A stretch of 64,000 nucleotides of DNA, taken from contig NZ_LZLY01000085.1 of the NCBI RefSeq assembly GCF_001673535.1, forward strand, positions 1 to 64,000. The letters are read 5' to 3'. Of this stretch, positions 10,445-19,239 are shown one piece after another. Position numbers and translations under genes: made by a program. Positions within the stretch are counted from its first letter, which is position 1. Each line of letters begins with the position of its first letter. The notes beneath the pieces are model-generated. The model had not been told where the DNA came from and searched no databases. It saw only the letters and a program-made list of their open reading frames with translations. The stretch comes from Mycobacterium sp. 1081908.1 (GTDB taxonomy: Bacteria > Actinomycetota > Actinomycetes > Mycobacteriales > Mycobacteriaceae).

Positions 10445-11804
10445 CGACCTTGCCGCTGGGGTGCCGGAAGTAGTTGGTGCACGCGAGCCAGACCTTGCCC
10501 GCCATGGCGGCCTGGAGCTCGTCGTTGTAGCGGCGCTGCGCCGCGGCCGTGACCTCGATCGTGCGCGCGCCGCGATCGCCCATGACATCGAGGATGTGGC
10601 GAACGAACGTCGTCTGCGCCTCGTGGATGTACAGGATCGAGTTGACGCCGTTGGTGTTCGGGCCGTACAGCGTGAAGAAGTTCGGATACCCGGCGACGAG
10701 CGTGCCGAGGTAGGCCTCCGCGCCCCCGCTCCACTCGTCGCGCAGGTGGCGCCCGCCGGTCCCGTACACGTCGATGCTCGCCAGGTAGTCGGCGGCCTTG
10801 AAGCCGGTGCCGTAGATGACGGTGTCGACGCGGTGCTCGACGCCGTCGACGGTGCGCACGCCGCGTTCGGTCAGCTCGGCGATGGCAGTCGTCTCCAGGC
10901 TCACGTTGGGCAGGGCGAACGTCGGGTACCAGTCGCGCGACATCAGCGGCCGCTTGCAGCCGACGGGGTAGTCCGGCGTCAGCTTCGCCCGCAGCTCGGG
11001 ATCGGCGACCTTGCGCATCAAGTAGCTGCGGGCCAGCTCGGTCGCCTCGCGCGTCTGCGCGGCGTCCACGTCGAAGTCGGATGACTCGTAGGCGTCGAAG
11101 GCCTCGTCGCGCAGCTTGCGCGCCGTCTCGGGGTGCCGCTCGAACTCGGCGTGCTGCTCGGGCGTGAACGGGAAGTCGAACCGTGGCGCGATCCAGATCG
11201 GGGTCCGCTGAAACACGGTGAGGTGCGCGGTCTCTCGCGCGATCGCGGGCACGTACTGGACGGCGCTGGCGCCGGTGCCGATGGACGCGACCCGCTCCCC
11301 GGCCGTCGGCTTGCTGTGATCCCAACGCGCCGAATGGAATTGGCGTCCCCGGAATCGCCGCGCGCCGGGAATGTCGGGGACGTGCGGCACGTCGAGCATC
11401 CCGACGGCGCTCACCACGACGTCGAAGTGGTGCTCGGCGCCGTCGTCGGTGCCAAGCGTCCAGCGCCGCTCGGCATCCGACCAGCGCACCGTGGTGATCG
11501 CGGTGTGCGGCCGCAGATGCGACGCCAGCCGGTGGTCAGCGGCGACCTTCTCGAGGTAGGCCAGGATCTCGGGCTGGTTGGCGTAGGTCTTGCTCCAGCG
11601 CGGGTTGGGCGCGAACGAATACGAGTACAGGTGCGAGGGCACGTCGCAGGCCGCGCCCGGAAACGTGTTGTGCCGCCAGGTCCCGCCGAAGCCGTCGGCC
11701 CGGTCGAAGATCGTGAAGTCGTAGCCGCCGTCGGCCAGCTGGATGCCCATCGCGATGCCGCCGGCACCCGCGCCGATGATCCCGACGCGCGGCTTCAGCC
11801 CCAT
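10362..11804 (-). CDS. Flavin-dependent Baeyer-Villiger-type monooxygenase
   Basis: A 480-residue flavoprotein. GAGAGGIAMG at residues 11-20 binds FAD, FGGTWRHNTFPGAACDVPSHLYSYSF is typical of this family, and GTGASAVQYVP near 176 is the second dinucleotide fold for NADPH. FRGRQFHSARWD near 150 matches the FxGxxxHxxxW fingerprint of Baeyer-Villiger monooxygenases. YGTGFKAADYL near 310 is the ATG-type motif. Such enzymes convert ketones to esters or oxidise S and N atoms; the substrate is unknown. Its ATG overlaps the end of the VOC gene by ten bases, implying translational coupling. Confidence 0.9.
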   Translation of the reverse strand: MGLKPRVGIIGAGAGGIAMGIQLADGGYDFTIFDRADGFGGTWRHNTFPGAACDVPSHLYSYSFAPNPRWSKTYANQPEILAYLEKVAADHRLASHLRPHTAITTVRWSDAERRWTLGTDDGAEHHFDVVVSAVGMLDVPHVPDIPGARRFRGRQFHSARWDHSKPTAGERVASIGTGASAVQYVPAIARETAHLTVFQRTPIWIAPRFDFPFTPEQHAEFERHPETARKLRDEAFDAYESSDFDVDAAQTREATELARSYLMRKVADPELRAKLTPDYPVGCKRPLMSRDWYPTFALPNVSLETTAIAELTERGVRTVDGVEHRVDTVIYGTGFKAADYLASIDVYGTGGRHLRDEWSGGAEAYLGTLVAGYPNFFTLYGPNTNGVNSILYIHEAQTTFVRHILDVMGDRGARTIEVTAAAQRRYNDELQAAMAGKVWLACTNYFRHPSGKVVTQLPYSGRTFFERTRGLVDGDYRFAG

Positions 11805-12271
11805 TGCGCGAAGTACGGTCGCTCGGGCCGGCTTTTCTCCACCAGGATGAACACCACGCCGAAGGGGTCGACGAACCAGGTGGTGCGCACGTTCGCGACG
11901 TCGGCGATGCCGCCGACCAGGAAGCGCACCCCCTTGCCCTCGAGTTCGGCGCGGGTGGCGTCGAGGTCCTCGCAGATCAGCCCGACATGCGAGAGCCCGG
12001 TGTCGGTCAGGGCGCGGCCGGCACCGTCCGAGCCGTCGACGTTGAGGTATTCGATCACCTCGAGCACCCGGTCGCCGTCGCCGGGGAACCCGACGATGGC
12101 CGCCTTCATGGTCGGGTCGGAAACCAGCTCACCCATGTCCTCGCGAATGGCATTACCGCTCATGACGTACGGCGGCGAGAGCACACGCAGGCCCAATACC
12201 TCCCGGTAGAACGCCACCGCGGCCTCGCAGTCGGGTACGCACACCCCGGCGTGGGCCAACCCGGTAATCAC
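11795..12271 (-). CDS. VOC family protein coupled to the monooxygenase
   Basis: A 158-residue protein with two VOC half-domains. The first starts ITGLAHAGVCVPDCEAAVAFYREVLGLRV; the second is LSHVGLICEDLDATRAELEGKG, ending TWFVDPFGVVFILVE with a candidate metal Glu. It is close to the methylmalonyl-CoA epimerase/lactoylglutathione-lyase branch. It is transcribed first, and its stop lies inside the start region of the monooxygenase. A role in the same catabolic step or in removing its product is likely but not proven. Confidence 0.8.
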   Translation of the reverse strand: MITGLAHAGVCVPDCEAAVAFYREVLGLRVLSPPYVMSGNAIREDMGELVSDPTMKAAIVGFPGDGDRVLEVIEYLNVDGSDGAGRALTDTGLSHVGLICEDLDATRAELEGKGVRFLVGGIADVANVRTTWFVDPFGVVFILVEKSRPERPYFAQWG

Positions 12272-12312
12272 GTTCTCAACCTTACGTCCGCGAGCCGTTT
12301 TTTTGGGCCTTG

Positions 12313-12318
12313 GATAAT
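12313..12318 (+). promoter_or_regulatory. -10 element GATAAT before moeA2
   Basis: GATAAT ends six bases before the GTG at 12325. This supports leaderless transcription and favours that GTG over an in-frame TTG at 12310. Confidence 0.4.
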
Positions 12319-12324
12319 GGCCGG

Positions 12325-13530
12325 GTGCGGTCAGTCGAAGAGCATCAGCGAGTCGTTGCGGAGATGATCCGCCCCCGCCCGGCGGTCCCGGTCGCGCTGG
12401 CCGAGGCCCAGGGCCTGGTGTTGGCCGACGACGTGGTCGCGTCGCTGGCGCTGCCGGTCTTCGACAACTCCGCGATGGACGGATACGCGGTGCGCGCCGA
12501 GGACGTCGCGGGCGCCACGCCCGAGCGCCCGGTGGTGCTGGAGGTCGCCGAGGACATTCCGGCCGGGCGCGTCGACGAGCTGGCGCTGCAGCCGAAAACC
12601 GCGCACCGCATCATGACGGGGGCGCCCCTGCCGGCCGGGGCGACGGGCGTGGTGCCGGTCGAGGACACCGACGGCGGCGTCGACTCGGTGGCGATCCGGG
12701 CGCCGCGCGCCGAGGGCGCCCACATCCGGCGGGCCGGCGAGGACGTCGCGCCCGGCACCACCGTGCTGCGCAAGGGCCAGGTGGTCACGCCCGCGGTGCT
12801 CGGCCTGGCGTCGGCGCTGGGCCTGGCGGAGCTGAAAGTCATTCCGCGCCAACGGGTCCTGGTGATGTCGACCGGGTCGGAGCTGGTGGCGCCGGGGGCG
12901 CCGCTGCGGCCGGGGCAGATCTACGAGTCCAACTCGATCATGCTGGCCGGCGCGGTTCGCGAGGCCGGCGCCGAGGTGATCGCCGTCGCGACCGCCGAAG
13001 ACGATGTCGCACAGTTCAGTTCGATCCTCGATCGGCACGCGGCCGACTGCGACCTGATCATCACCAGCGGCGGCGTCAGCGCCGGCGCGTATGAGGTCGT
13101 CAAGGACGCGTTCGGGCGCGACGGCGACCAGGGTGTGGAGTTCGTCAAGGTGGCGATGCAGCCGGGGATGCCGCAGGGCATCGGGCGCGTGGCCGGCGCG
13201 ACGATCGTGACGCTGCCGGGCAATCCGGTCAGCGCGCTGGTGTCCTTCGAGGTCTTCATCCGTCCCGCGCTGCGCCGGGCCATGAGCCTGCCCGACCCGG
13301 ACCGGCCGCACCGGCCCGCGGTCCTGGCCGAGTCGCTGACCTCGCCGCGGGGCAAACGCCAGTTCCGGCGGGCGATCCTCGACCGGGAGGCGGGCAGCGT
13401 CACCAGCTACGGGCCGCCGGCCTCACACCATTTGCGGTGGCTGGCGTCGGCGAACGGGCTGCTGGACATCCCCGAGGACGTCGTCGAGGTGTCCGCGGGA
13501 ACCGAGCTTCAGGTCTGGGATCTGAGTTAG
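12325..13530 (+). CDS. moeA2: Molybdopterin molybdenumtransferase MoeA2
   Basis: A 401-residue MoeA that inserts molybdate into adenylated molybdopterin in molybdenum-cofactor synthesis. Visible are PVFDNSAMDGYAVRAED near residue 45, IMTGAPLPAGATGVVPVED near 97, HIRRAGEDV, and the MoCF-binding region VLVMSTGSELV to LIITSGGVSAGAYEVVKDAF. TLPGNPVSALVSFEVFIRP follows, then the C-terminal domain IV. Equivalent of H37Rv Rv0438c. It is followed after 25 bases by psd, which has its own -10 element. The start at GTG 12325 gives the N-terminus VRSVEEHQRVV expected for this family. Confidence 0.93.
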   Translation: MRSVEEHQRVVAEMIRPRPAVPVALAEAQGLVLADDVVASLALPVFDNSAMDGYAVRAEDVAGATPERPVVLEVAEDIPAGRVDELALQPKTAHRIMTGAPLPAGATGVVPVEDTDGGVDSVAIRAPRAEGAHIRRAGEDVAPGTTVLRKGQVVTPAVLGLASALGLAELKVIPRQRVLVMSTGSELVAPGAPLRPGQIYESNSIMLAGAVREAGAEVIAVATAEDDVAQFSSILDRHAADCDLIITSGGVSAGAYEVVKDAFGRDGDQGVEFVKVAMQPGMPQGIGRVAGATIVTLPGNPVSALVSFEVFIRPALRRAMSLPDPDRPHRPAVLAESLTSPRGKRQFRRAILDREAGSVTSYGPPASHHLRWLASANGLLDIPEDVVEVSAGTELQVWDLS

Positions 13531-13543
13531 CCCCCGGGCTCCG

Positions 13544-13549
13544 TAAGAT
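13544..13549 (+). promoter_or_regulatory. -10 element TAAGAT before psd
   Basis: TAAGAT ends six bases before the GTG at 13556, a leaderless arrangement at the head of the psd-pssA-ATPase operon. Confidence 0.4.
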
Positions 13550-13555
13550 GGCCGC

Positions 13556-14278
13556 GTGGCAAGACGCCCCCGCACCGTCGGCCCGACCGCCGAGGACCCG
13601 GCCTTCAGCCCCCAGCACGCCCTCGAGTTGGTGCGCTCCGCCATTCCGCCGGTTCACCCGGCCGGGCGCCCGTTCATCGCCGCCGGCCTGGGCGCGGCCC
13701 TGGTCGGCCGCAACCACCGCTGGCTGCGCCGGGCGGGTCTGCTGGCCGCCGGCGCCTGCGCGGCGTTCTTCCGCCATCCCCCGCGGGTGCCGCCCTCCCG
13801 GCCCGGCGCCGTCGTCGCCCCCGCCGACGGCGAGGTCTGCGTGATCGACGCGGCGGCCCCGCCGGCCGAGCTCGGCATGGGCGACGCGCCGCTGCCGCGG
13901 GTCAGCATCTTCCTGTCGCTGCTGGACGCCCACGTGCAGCGGGCGCCGGTGAGCGGCGAGGTGATCGCCGTGCAGCACCGGCCGGGCCGGTTCGGGTCGG
14001 CCGACCTGGCCGCGGCGAGCACCGAGAACGAACGCACCAGCCTGCGGATCCGGACGGACCGCGGCGCCGACGTGGTGGCGGTGCAGATCGCGGGGCTGCT
14101 GGCGCGCCGCATCGTCTGCGACGCCCGCGTCGGCGACAAGCTGTCGATCGGCGACACCTACGGGCTGATCCGGTTCGGATCCCGCCTGGACACCTACCTC
14201 CCGCCCGGGACGGAACCGCTGGTCAAGGTCGGACAGCGCGCCGTCGGCGGCGAGACCGTCCTGGCCGAACTGCCATGA
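13556..14278 (+). CDS. psd: Phosphatidylserine decarboxylase
   Basis: A 240-residue short-form (archaeal-type) phosphatidylserine decarboxylase that makes phosphatidylethanolamine at the membrane. A hydrophobic stretch at residues 41-73 is a likely membrane anchor. [13 protein letters not shown] and [20 protein letters not shown] are the conserved core. The self-cleavage site is Gly208-Ser209 in [12 protein letters not shown], where Ser209 becomes the pyruvoyl group. Equivalent of Rv0437c. Its stop overlaps the pssA start (ATGA at 14275-14278), so the enzyme is coupled to the synthase that makes its substrate. Confidence 0.95.
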   Translation: MARRPRTVGPTAEDPAFSPQHALELVRSAIPPVHPAGRPFIAAGLGAALVGRNHRWLRRAGLLAAGACAAFFRHPPRVPPSRPGAVVAPADGEVCVIDAAAPPAELGMGDAPLPRVSIFLSLLDAHVQRAPVSGEVIAVQHRPGRFGSADLAAASTENERTSLRIRTDRGADVVAVQIAGLLARRIVCDARVGDKLSIGDTYGLIRFGSRLDTYLPPGTEPLVKVGQRAVGGETVLAELP

Positions 14279-15138
14279 CCGACAAGCGCCGCGACAGGCG
14301 AACCGCAAGCCTGCAACTTTTGCCCAGCGCGATGACCGTGCTGTCCATCTGCGCGGGCATGACGTCGATCAAGTTCGCCCTCGACGGCAAGCCGATACCC
14401 GCGATGGCGCTGATCGCCGCGGCGGCGATCCTGGACGCGCTGGACGGACGGGTGGCCCGCATCTTGGGCGCCCAGTCGCGGCTCGGCGCCGAGATCGACT
14501 CCCTGGCCGACGCGGTGAACTTCGGGGTGACACCCGCCCTGGTGGTCTACGTGATGCTGCTGTCGAAGTGGCCGGTCGGCTGGGCGGTGGTGCTGCTGTA
14601 CGCGGTGTGCGTCGTGCTGCGGCTGGCCCGGTACAACGCGCAGCAGGACGACGAAACCCAGCTCGCCTACCAGCATGAGTTCTTCGTCGGGATGCCCGCG
14701 CCGGCGGGCGCGGTCTCCATGATCGGCACGATCGCCCTCAAGCTGCAGTTCGGCGAGGGCTGGTGGACGTCGGTGTGGTTCCTCGCGGTCTGGATCACCG
14801 GGACATCGATGCTGATGGTCAGCGCGATCCCGATGAAGAAGCTGCACACCGTGGCGATTCCGCCGAACTGGGCGGTTCCCCTACTGGCGGTGCTCGCGGC
14901 CGTCGCGGCGGCCGCGGTGTTGCAGCCCTACATCCTGATCTGGGTGATCATCATCGCCTACCTGTGCCACGTGCCGTTCGCGGTGCGCACCAAGAGCTGG
15001 CTGGCCAAGCACCCCGAGGTGTGGGACGACAAGCCCAAGCAGCGCCGCGCCGTGCGGCGCGCGGACCGCCGGGCGCAGCCGAACCGCCGGTCGATGACGC
15101 GGCTGGGGCTGCGGAAGCCGGGCGGGCGCCTGCGATGA
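14275..15138 (+). CDS. pssA: CDP-diacylglycerol-serine O-phosphatidyltransferase
   Basis: A 287-residue integral membrane protein that makes phosphatidylserine from CDP-diacylglycerol and serine. The CDP-alcohol phosphatidyltransferase signature is at residues 58-84: [20 protein letters not shown] followed by SLAD, giving the DG..AR...G...D...D pattern. About seven hydrophobic spans follow, ending near residue 240, then a basic tail. Equivalent of Rv0436c. It overlaps psd upstream and the ATPase downstream by ATGA junctions. Confidence 0.95.
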   Translation: MTDKRRDRRTASLQLLPSAMTVLSICAGMTSIKFALDGKPIPAMALIAAAAILDALDGRVARILGAQSRLGAEIDSLADAVNFGVTPALVVYVMLLSKWPVGWAVVLLYAVCVVLRLARYNAQQDDETQLAYQHEFFVGMPAPAGAVSMIGTIALKLQFGEGWWTSVWFLAVWITGTSMLMVSAIPMKKLHTVAIPPNWAVPLLAVLAAVAAAAVLQPYILIWVIIIAYLCHVPFAVRTKSWLAKHPEVWDDKPKQRRAVRRADRRAQPNRRSMTRLGLRKPGGRLR

Positions 15139-17309
15139 TGCCGGGCGGCCAGGCCGGTCAGCTCACCCTCACCGCCAGGCTGAACACCTCCGCGGTCGAC
15201 TCCCGGCGCGGCGTGGTGCGCATACACCCGAATGCCGTTGCGGCCCTTGGTATCCGGGAGTGGGACGCGGTCTCGCTGACCGGGTCGCGGACGACCGCGG
15301 CCGTCGTCGGCCTGGCCGGCCCGGACACCCCGGTCGGCATCGCGTTGCTCGACGACGTGACGCTGTCCAACGCCGGGCTGCGCGAGGGCACCGCGGTGAT
15401 CGTCGGCGCGGTCACCGTCTACGGCGCGCGGTCGGTGACGCTGTCCGGCTCGTCGATGGCGGCCGCCTCGATCACGCCGGTCACCCTGCGGCAGGCGTTG
15501 CTGGGCAAGGTGATGACCGTCGGCGACGCCGTGTCGCTGCTGCCGCGCGACCTGGGCCCCGGGACCTCGACGTCCGAAGCCACCCGGGCGCTGGCCTCCT
15601 CGGTGGGGATCAGCTGGACGTCGGAACTGTTGACCGTCACCGACGTCGACCCGGCGGGGCCGGTCAGCGTGCAGCCGAACTCGTTGGTCAGCTGGGGCAC
15701 CGGCGTCCCGGCCGGCCTGGGCGACTCGCCGCACGAACAGCTGAGCACCGGCACCCCGGAGATCCTCGTCGAGGAACTCAAGGGCTCGCAGCCGCAGGCC
15801 GCCAAGCTCGCCGAATGGCTCAAGCTCTCGCTCGACGAGCCGCACCTGCTCACGAGCCTGGGCGCCGGCACCAACCTCGGTGTGCTGGTGTCGGGCCCGG
15901 CCGGCGTGGGCAAGGTGACGCTGGTGCGGGCGGTGTGCGACGGCCGCAGGCGGGTCGAACTCGACGGCCCCGAGGTCGGCGCGCTGGCCGCCGACGACCG
16001 GCTGAAAACCGTTGCCGCGGCGGTGAAGAAGGTTCGCGACGCGGGCGGCGTCCTGCTGATCGCTGACGTCGACGCGCTGCTGCCGGCCACCGCAGAGCCG
16101 GTGGCCGCCCTGATCCTGGGCGAGCTGCGCGCCGCCGTCGCCACCGGCGGCGTCGCGTTGATCGCCACCTCCGCACATCCCGACCAGCTCGACGCCCGGC
16201 TGCGCGCCCCCGACCTGTGCGACCGGGAGCTGGGCCTGCCGCTGCCCGACGCCGCCACCCGCAAGGCGCTGCTGGAGGCGCTGCTCAAACCGGTGCCCAC
16301 CGGCGATCTCGACCTCGACGAGATCGCCGGGCGCACACCGGGTTTCGTCGTCGCAGACCTCGCCGCGCTGATGCGTGAGGCCGCGCTGCGGGCGGCCTCG
16401 CGGGCCAGCGCGGACGGGCAACCGCCGAAGCTGCACCAGGACGACCTCGTCGGCGCGCTGACCGTCATCCGGCCGCTGTCCCGCTCGGCCAGCGAGGAGC
16501 TGACCGTCGGCAACGTGACGCTCGACGACGTCGGCGACATGGCCGAGGCCCGCCAGGCCCTGACCGAGGCGGTGCTGTGGCCGCTGCGGCATCCCGACAC
16601 CTTCGCCCGGCTCGGCGTGGATCCCCCGCGCGGCGTGCTGCTGTACGGCCCGCCCGGCTGCGGCAAGACGTTCATCGTCCGCGCCCTGGCCAGCACCGGG
16701 CAGCTGTCCGTGCACGCGGTCAAGGGCTCCGAGCTGATGGACAAGTGGGTGGGCAGCTCGGAAAAGGCGGTGCGCGAACTGTTTCGGCGGGCCCGCGATT
16801 CGGCGCCGTCGCTGGTGTTCCTCGACGAGGTGGACGCGCTGGCGCCCCGGCGCGGGCAGAGCTTCGACTCCGGCGTCACCGACCGGGTGGTGGCCGCGCT
16901 GCTGACCGAGCTCGACGGCATCGACCCGCTGCGCGACGTCGTGGTGCTGGGCGCCACCAACCGGCCCGACCTCATCGACCCCGCGCTGCTGCGCCCGGGC
17001 CGGCTGGAGCGGTTGGTGTTCGTCGAACCGCCCGACGCCGCCGCCCGCGGCGAAATCCTGCGCACCGCGGGCAAATCCATCCCGCTGAGCGACGACGTCG
17101 ACCTCGACGAGGTTGCCGCCTCGCTCGAGGGCTACAGCGCCGCCGACTGCGTCGCGCTGCTGCGGGAGGCCGCGCTGACCGCGATGCGGCGATCCATCGA
17201 CGCCTCCGACGTGACGGCCGCCGACATCGACGCCGCCCGCAAGACCGTGCGCCCGTCGCTGGACCCCGCGCAGGTGGAGTCCTTACGCGCGTTCGGCAAG
17301 TCGCTCTAG
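15135..17309 (+). CDS. Cdc48/p97-like double AAA ATPase (Rv0435c-like)
   Basis: A 724-residue ATPase with a Cdc48-like N domain (residues 1-180) and two AAA modules. Module 1 has an altered Walker A, GPAGVGKVTL at 254-263, where Val replaces the usual Thr/Ser after Lys260. Its Walker B is ADVDAL, with Asp311 followed by Val instead of Glu. Module 2 is complete: GPPGCGKTF at 505-513, FLDEVDAL with Asp564-Glu565, and GATNRPDLIDPALLRPGRLER. Only the second module is therefore expected to hydrolyse ATP well. Family members unfold proteins; clients are unknown. Two ATGs occur in tandem at 15135; the first overlaps the pssA stop. The 3' end overlaps the convergent TetR gene by 27 bases. Confidence 0.9.
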   Translation: MMPGGQAGQLTLTARLNTSAVDSRRGVVRIHPNAVAALGIREWDAVSLTGSRTTAAVVGLAGPDTPVGIALLDDVTLSNAGLREGTAVIVGAVTVYGARSVTLSGSSMAAASITPVTLRQALLGKVMTVGDAVSLLPRDLGPGTSTSEATRALASSVGISWTSELLTVTDVDPAGPVSVQPNSLVSWGTGVPAGLGDSPHEQLSTGTPEILVEELKGSQPQAAKLAEWLKLSLDEPHLLTSLGAGTNLGVLVSGPAGVGKVTLVRAVCDGRRRVELDGPEVGALAADDRLKTVAAAVKKVRDAGGVLLIADVDALLPATAEPVAALILGELRAAVATGGVALIATSAHPDQLDARLRAPDLCDRELGLPLPDAATRKALLEALLKPVPTGDLDLDEIAGRTPGFVVADLAALMREAALRAASRASADGQPPKLHQDDLVGALTVIRPLSRSASEELTVGNVTLDDVGDMAEARQALTEAVLWPLRHPDTFARLGVDPPRGVLLYGPPGCGKTFIVRALASTGQLSVHAVKGSELMDKWVGSSEKAVRELFRRARDSAPSLVFLDEVDALAPRRGQSFDSGVTDRVVAALLTELDGIDPLRDVVVLGATNRPDLIDPALLRPGRLERLVFVEPPDAAARGEILRTAGKSIPLSDDVDLDEVAASLEGYSAADCVALLREAALTAMRRSIDASDVTAADIDAARKTVRPSLDPAQVESLRAFGKSL

Positions 17310-17891
17310 GTGGCTCTCTAGCACCGCCCGCGCCGACGCCGCGACATCGGCCTCGAGCCAGGCCGGCATCGGCTCGTCGTGCGCGTGGCGACGGACGACG
17401 GCATACGGCAGGTCGGACACGGCGCGCGCGACGGCGTCGACCGATCGCCGATCGCGCTTTCCGTACAGCTGCTTCGCCAGGACCGAAACCCGTTCGGTCA
17501 GGGGCGCGTTCATCGCGGCGAGCGTGTCCCGGAAGGTCGTGTCGGGCTCGCCGTCGAGCAGGTCGGTCGGCCGGATGCTCAACAACAGCCGGGCGTCCGC
17601 GGGGAGCTCGCGGGCGAAGCCGACGGCGGCAACGGCCATCGCCACCGCGGTGTCGAGGGCCGCGTCGGCCTCGGCGGCCATCGCCCGCGCCTGGAAGCGT
17701 CCGAGCGCCCGCAGCCACGCCGCCGTCAGGATGCCGTCGCGGTTGCCGAACCGGTGGTACAACGTGCCCGCGGGCGCGCCGCTCGCCTCCGAGATCGCCG
17801 CCACGCTCGCCGCCCGCGGTCCCCCGTCGAGCACCAGCGCGCGGGCTGCGTCGAGGATCACATCGGTTTCGTGCTTCCGCGGTGGCGCCAT
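17283..17891 (-). CDS. TetR family transcriptional regulator
   Basis: A 202-residue TetR repressor with helix-turn-helix AASVAAISEASGAPAGTLYHRF at residues 27-48, followed by GNRDGILTAAW. The C-terminal ligand domain is unassigned. It is divergent from the SRPBCC-like gene at 17913 with only 21 bases between the two start codons, so it very probably regulates that gene pair and itself. The last nine codons overlap the end of the ATPase gene on the other strand. Confidence 0.85.
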   Translation of the reverse strand: MAPPRKHETDVILDAARALVLDGGPRAASVAAISEASGAPAGTLYHRFGNRDGILTAAWLRALGRFQARAMAAEADAALDTAVAMAVAAVGFARELPADARLLLSIRPTDLLDGEPDTTFRDTLAAMNAPLTERVSVLAKQLYGKRDRRSVDAVARAVSDLPYAVVRRHAHDEPMPAWLEADVAASARAVLESHLERLAERA

Positions 17892-17920
17892 GATCTAGTA
17901 CATTCCTTCTATATGGAACG
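17892..17920. promoter_or_regulatory. Divergent TetR/SRPBCC control region
   Basis: TACATT at 17899-17904 ends eight bases before the ATG at 17913, consistent with a leaderless transcript. TTCC at 17903-17906 and GGAA at 17915-17918, eight bases apart, form a short inverted repeat that spans this start and could be part of an operator. AAGGAA on the minus strand precedes the TetR start. Confidence 0.35.
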
Positions 17921-18707
17921 ATTACCCTATATCGATGAGCATGCCATAACTGTGAGCGCGAATCGCGACGACACGTGGGCGGCGCTGCTGCGGGTGATGT
18001 GCCGGGACCCGCGCGACCCGTCGACCGTGCCGCCGGGTTTCGTCCTGGACCAGGCGCGGCGACCGGAGCGGTTCGCGCTCAAGGGCCGCCACCCGTTCGC
18101 GGTCTACCGGTGGGCGTTCGAGTTGGATGACTTAGCGCCCGGCACCCGGGTGCGCTCCGCAACCTGGGCGGCCTTCCCGGGTATCCACGGCAAGATCTAT
18201 CGGGCCCTCGTCATCGGCACCGGCGCACACCGCCTCGCGGTGCGATGGACGCTGAAACGCGTGGCGGCGACGGCGCTCGAGGCTGATTACGCGGACGTCT
18301 TCGAAGTCCCGATCCAGCCCGGTGATTCGCGCACCGCCGAACAGGCGCTCCGCGACGCGGTGGGGGATGAACCGGGCGGAGGCGGAGGCCTCGTGTTGTG
18401 GATCCACCGCCACGTGCTGAGGTTTCATCTCGGCCCGTATTCCTCGCCCGATCACATAATCGGCTGGCCCATAACGCGTTCGGATCGCGACGAGATCGTG
18501 CTGACGGCGCGCGGCCCGCTGATGAACGGCCAGTTGACACTGCGACGCCGGAACGGTCGCGCAACGCTCGTCACCCGCCTGCATTACCGTAACAAGATCG
18601 CCGCCCGAACGGTCTGGGCCGCGATCGGACCACTGCATCGGATCGTGGCGCCGAGGCTGATGGAGCACACCGCTCACACGGGCCTCACCCGGGCGCCCCG
18701 ATGCTGA
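17913..18707 (+). CDS. SRPBCC/DUF2867-like lipid-binding-fold protein
   Basis: A 264-residue soluble protein beginning MERLPYIDEHAITVSANRDD, in the style of START/SRPBCC polyketide-cyclase-like proteins, where VSANRDDTWAALLRV forms the first strand and helix. A second repeat of the fold may lie in the C-terminal half, ending VTRLHYRNKIAARTVWAAIGPLHRIVAPRLM, a helix typical of this fold. I cannot name a ligand. It starts a two-gene unit (7-base overlap with the next gene) divergent from a TetR regulator. A role in handling a hydrophobic molecule sensed by the repressor is inference. Confidence 0.6.
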   Translation: MERLPYIDEHAITVSANRDDTWAALLRVMCRDPRDPSTVPPGFVLDQARRPERFALKGRHPFAVYRWAFELDDLAPGTRVRSATWAAFPGIHGKIYRALVIGTGAHRLAVRWTLKRVAATALEADYADVFEVPIQPGDSRTAEQALRDAVGDEPGGGGGLVLWIHRHVLRFHLGPYSSPDHIIGWPITRSDRDEIVLTARGPLMNGQLTLRRRNGRATLVTRLHYRNKIAARTVWAAIGPLHRIVAPRLMEHTAHTGLTRAPRC

Positions 18708-19198
18708 AAGGCCTTGCGGCAGTGCCTCCGTCGGAACGAGCGGCGCCCCTGCCCTGCGACGCGCTCCGTCCCCACGCCGGCGTCCGGGCGGACCGCGCGA
18801 TCGTCATCGCCGCACCTTCCTCCGTCGTCTTCTCGTGGTTGTGCCAGCTGCGCGTCGCGCCCTACAGCTACGACATCCTCGACAACCTCGGCCGCCGCAG
18901 TCCGCGCGAACGCGACCCCGAATTGGTTAACCTGCGGGTCGGGCAGCGGTTCATGATGATCTTCACACTGCACTCGTTCGTCGACGGTGAGCAGATCACG
19001 TTGCGGTCCAAGGGCGTAGCCGTCACGTACCGCGTCCGGCCCGAGGGCAGCGGGTCTCGGCTTCACGCGCGAGTGCTCTTCCCCGGGCCGCGGCCGATCG
19101 CCCGTGTCCTCGCGCTCGGTGACCTCGTGATGATGCGAAAACAGTTGCTGACGTTGAAGTCACTCGCGGAGCGCGAAGCCGCGGCCGCCATCGCCTGA
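18701..19198 (+). CDS. SRPBCC-like protein
   Basis: A 165-residue protein with the SRPBCC pattern: ADRAIVIAAPSSVVFSWLCQLRVAPYSYDILDN early, RVGQRFMMIFTLHSFVDGEQITLRSK in the middle, and FPGPRPIARVLALGDLVMMRKQLLTLKSLAE as the long C-terminal helix. Its first seven bases overlap the previous gene, so the two are translationally coupled. Function unknown; a related ligand-binding role to its partner is likely. Confidence 0.7.
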   Translation: MLKGLAAVPPSERAAPLPCDALRPHAGVRADRAIVIAAPSSVVFSWLCQLRVAPYSYDILDNLGRRSPRERDPELVNLRVGQRFMMIFTLHSFVDGEQITLRSKGVAVTYRVRPEGSGSRLHARVLFPGPRPIARVLALGDLVMMRKQLLTLKSLAEREAAAAIA

Positions 19199-19239
19199 AC
19201 CGTTTAGCCCGTTCATTCGTCCGAGCTGATGTAACCCGG

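Noticed and set aside
8609..10588. 659-codon minus-strand frame across the SDR and cupin genes
   Set aside because: Low-complexity translation without motifs; both plus-strand genes have clear catalytic signatures.
12310..12324. Upstream TTG start for moeA2
   Set aside because: The GTG at 12325 gives the family's usual N-terminus and has a -10 element GATAAT six bases before it; the TTG lies within that element.
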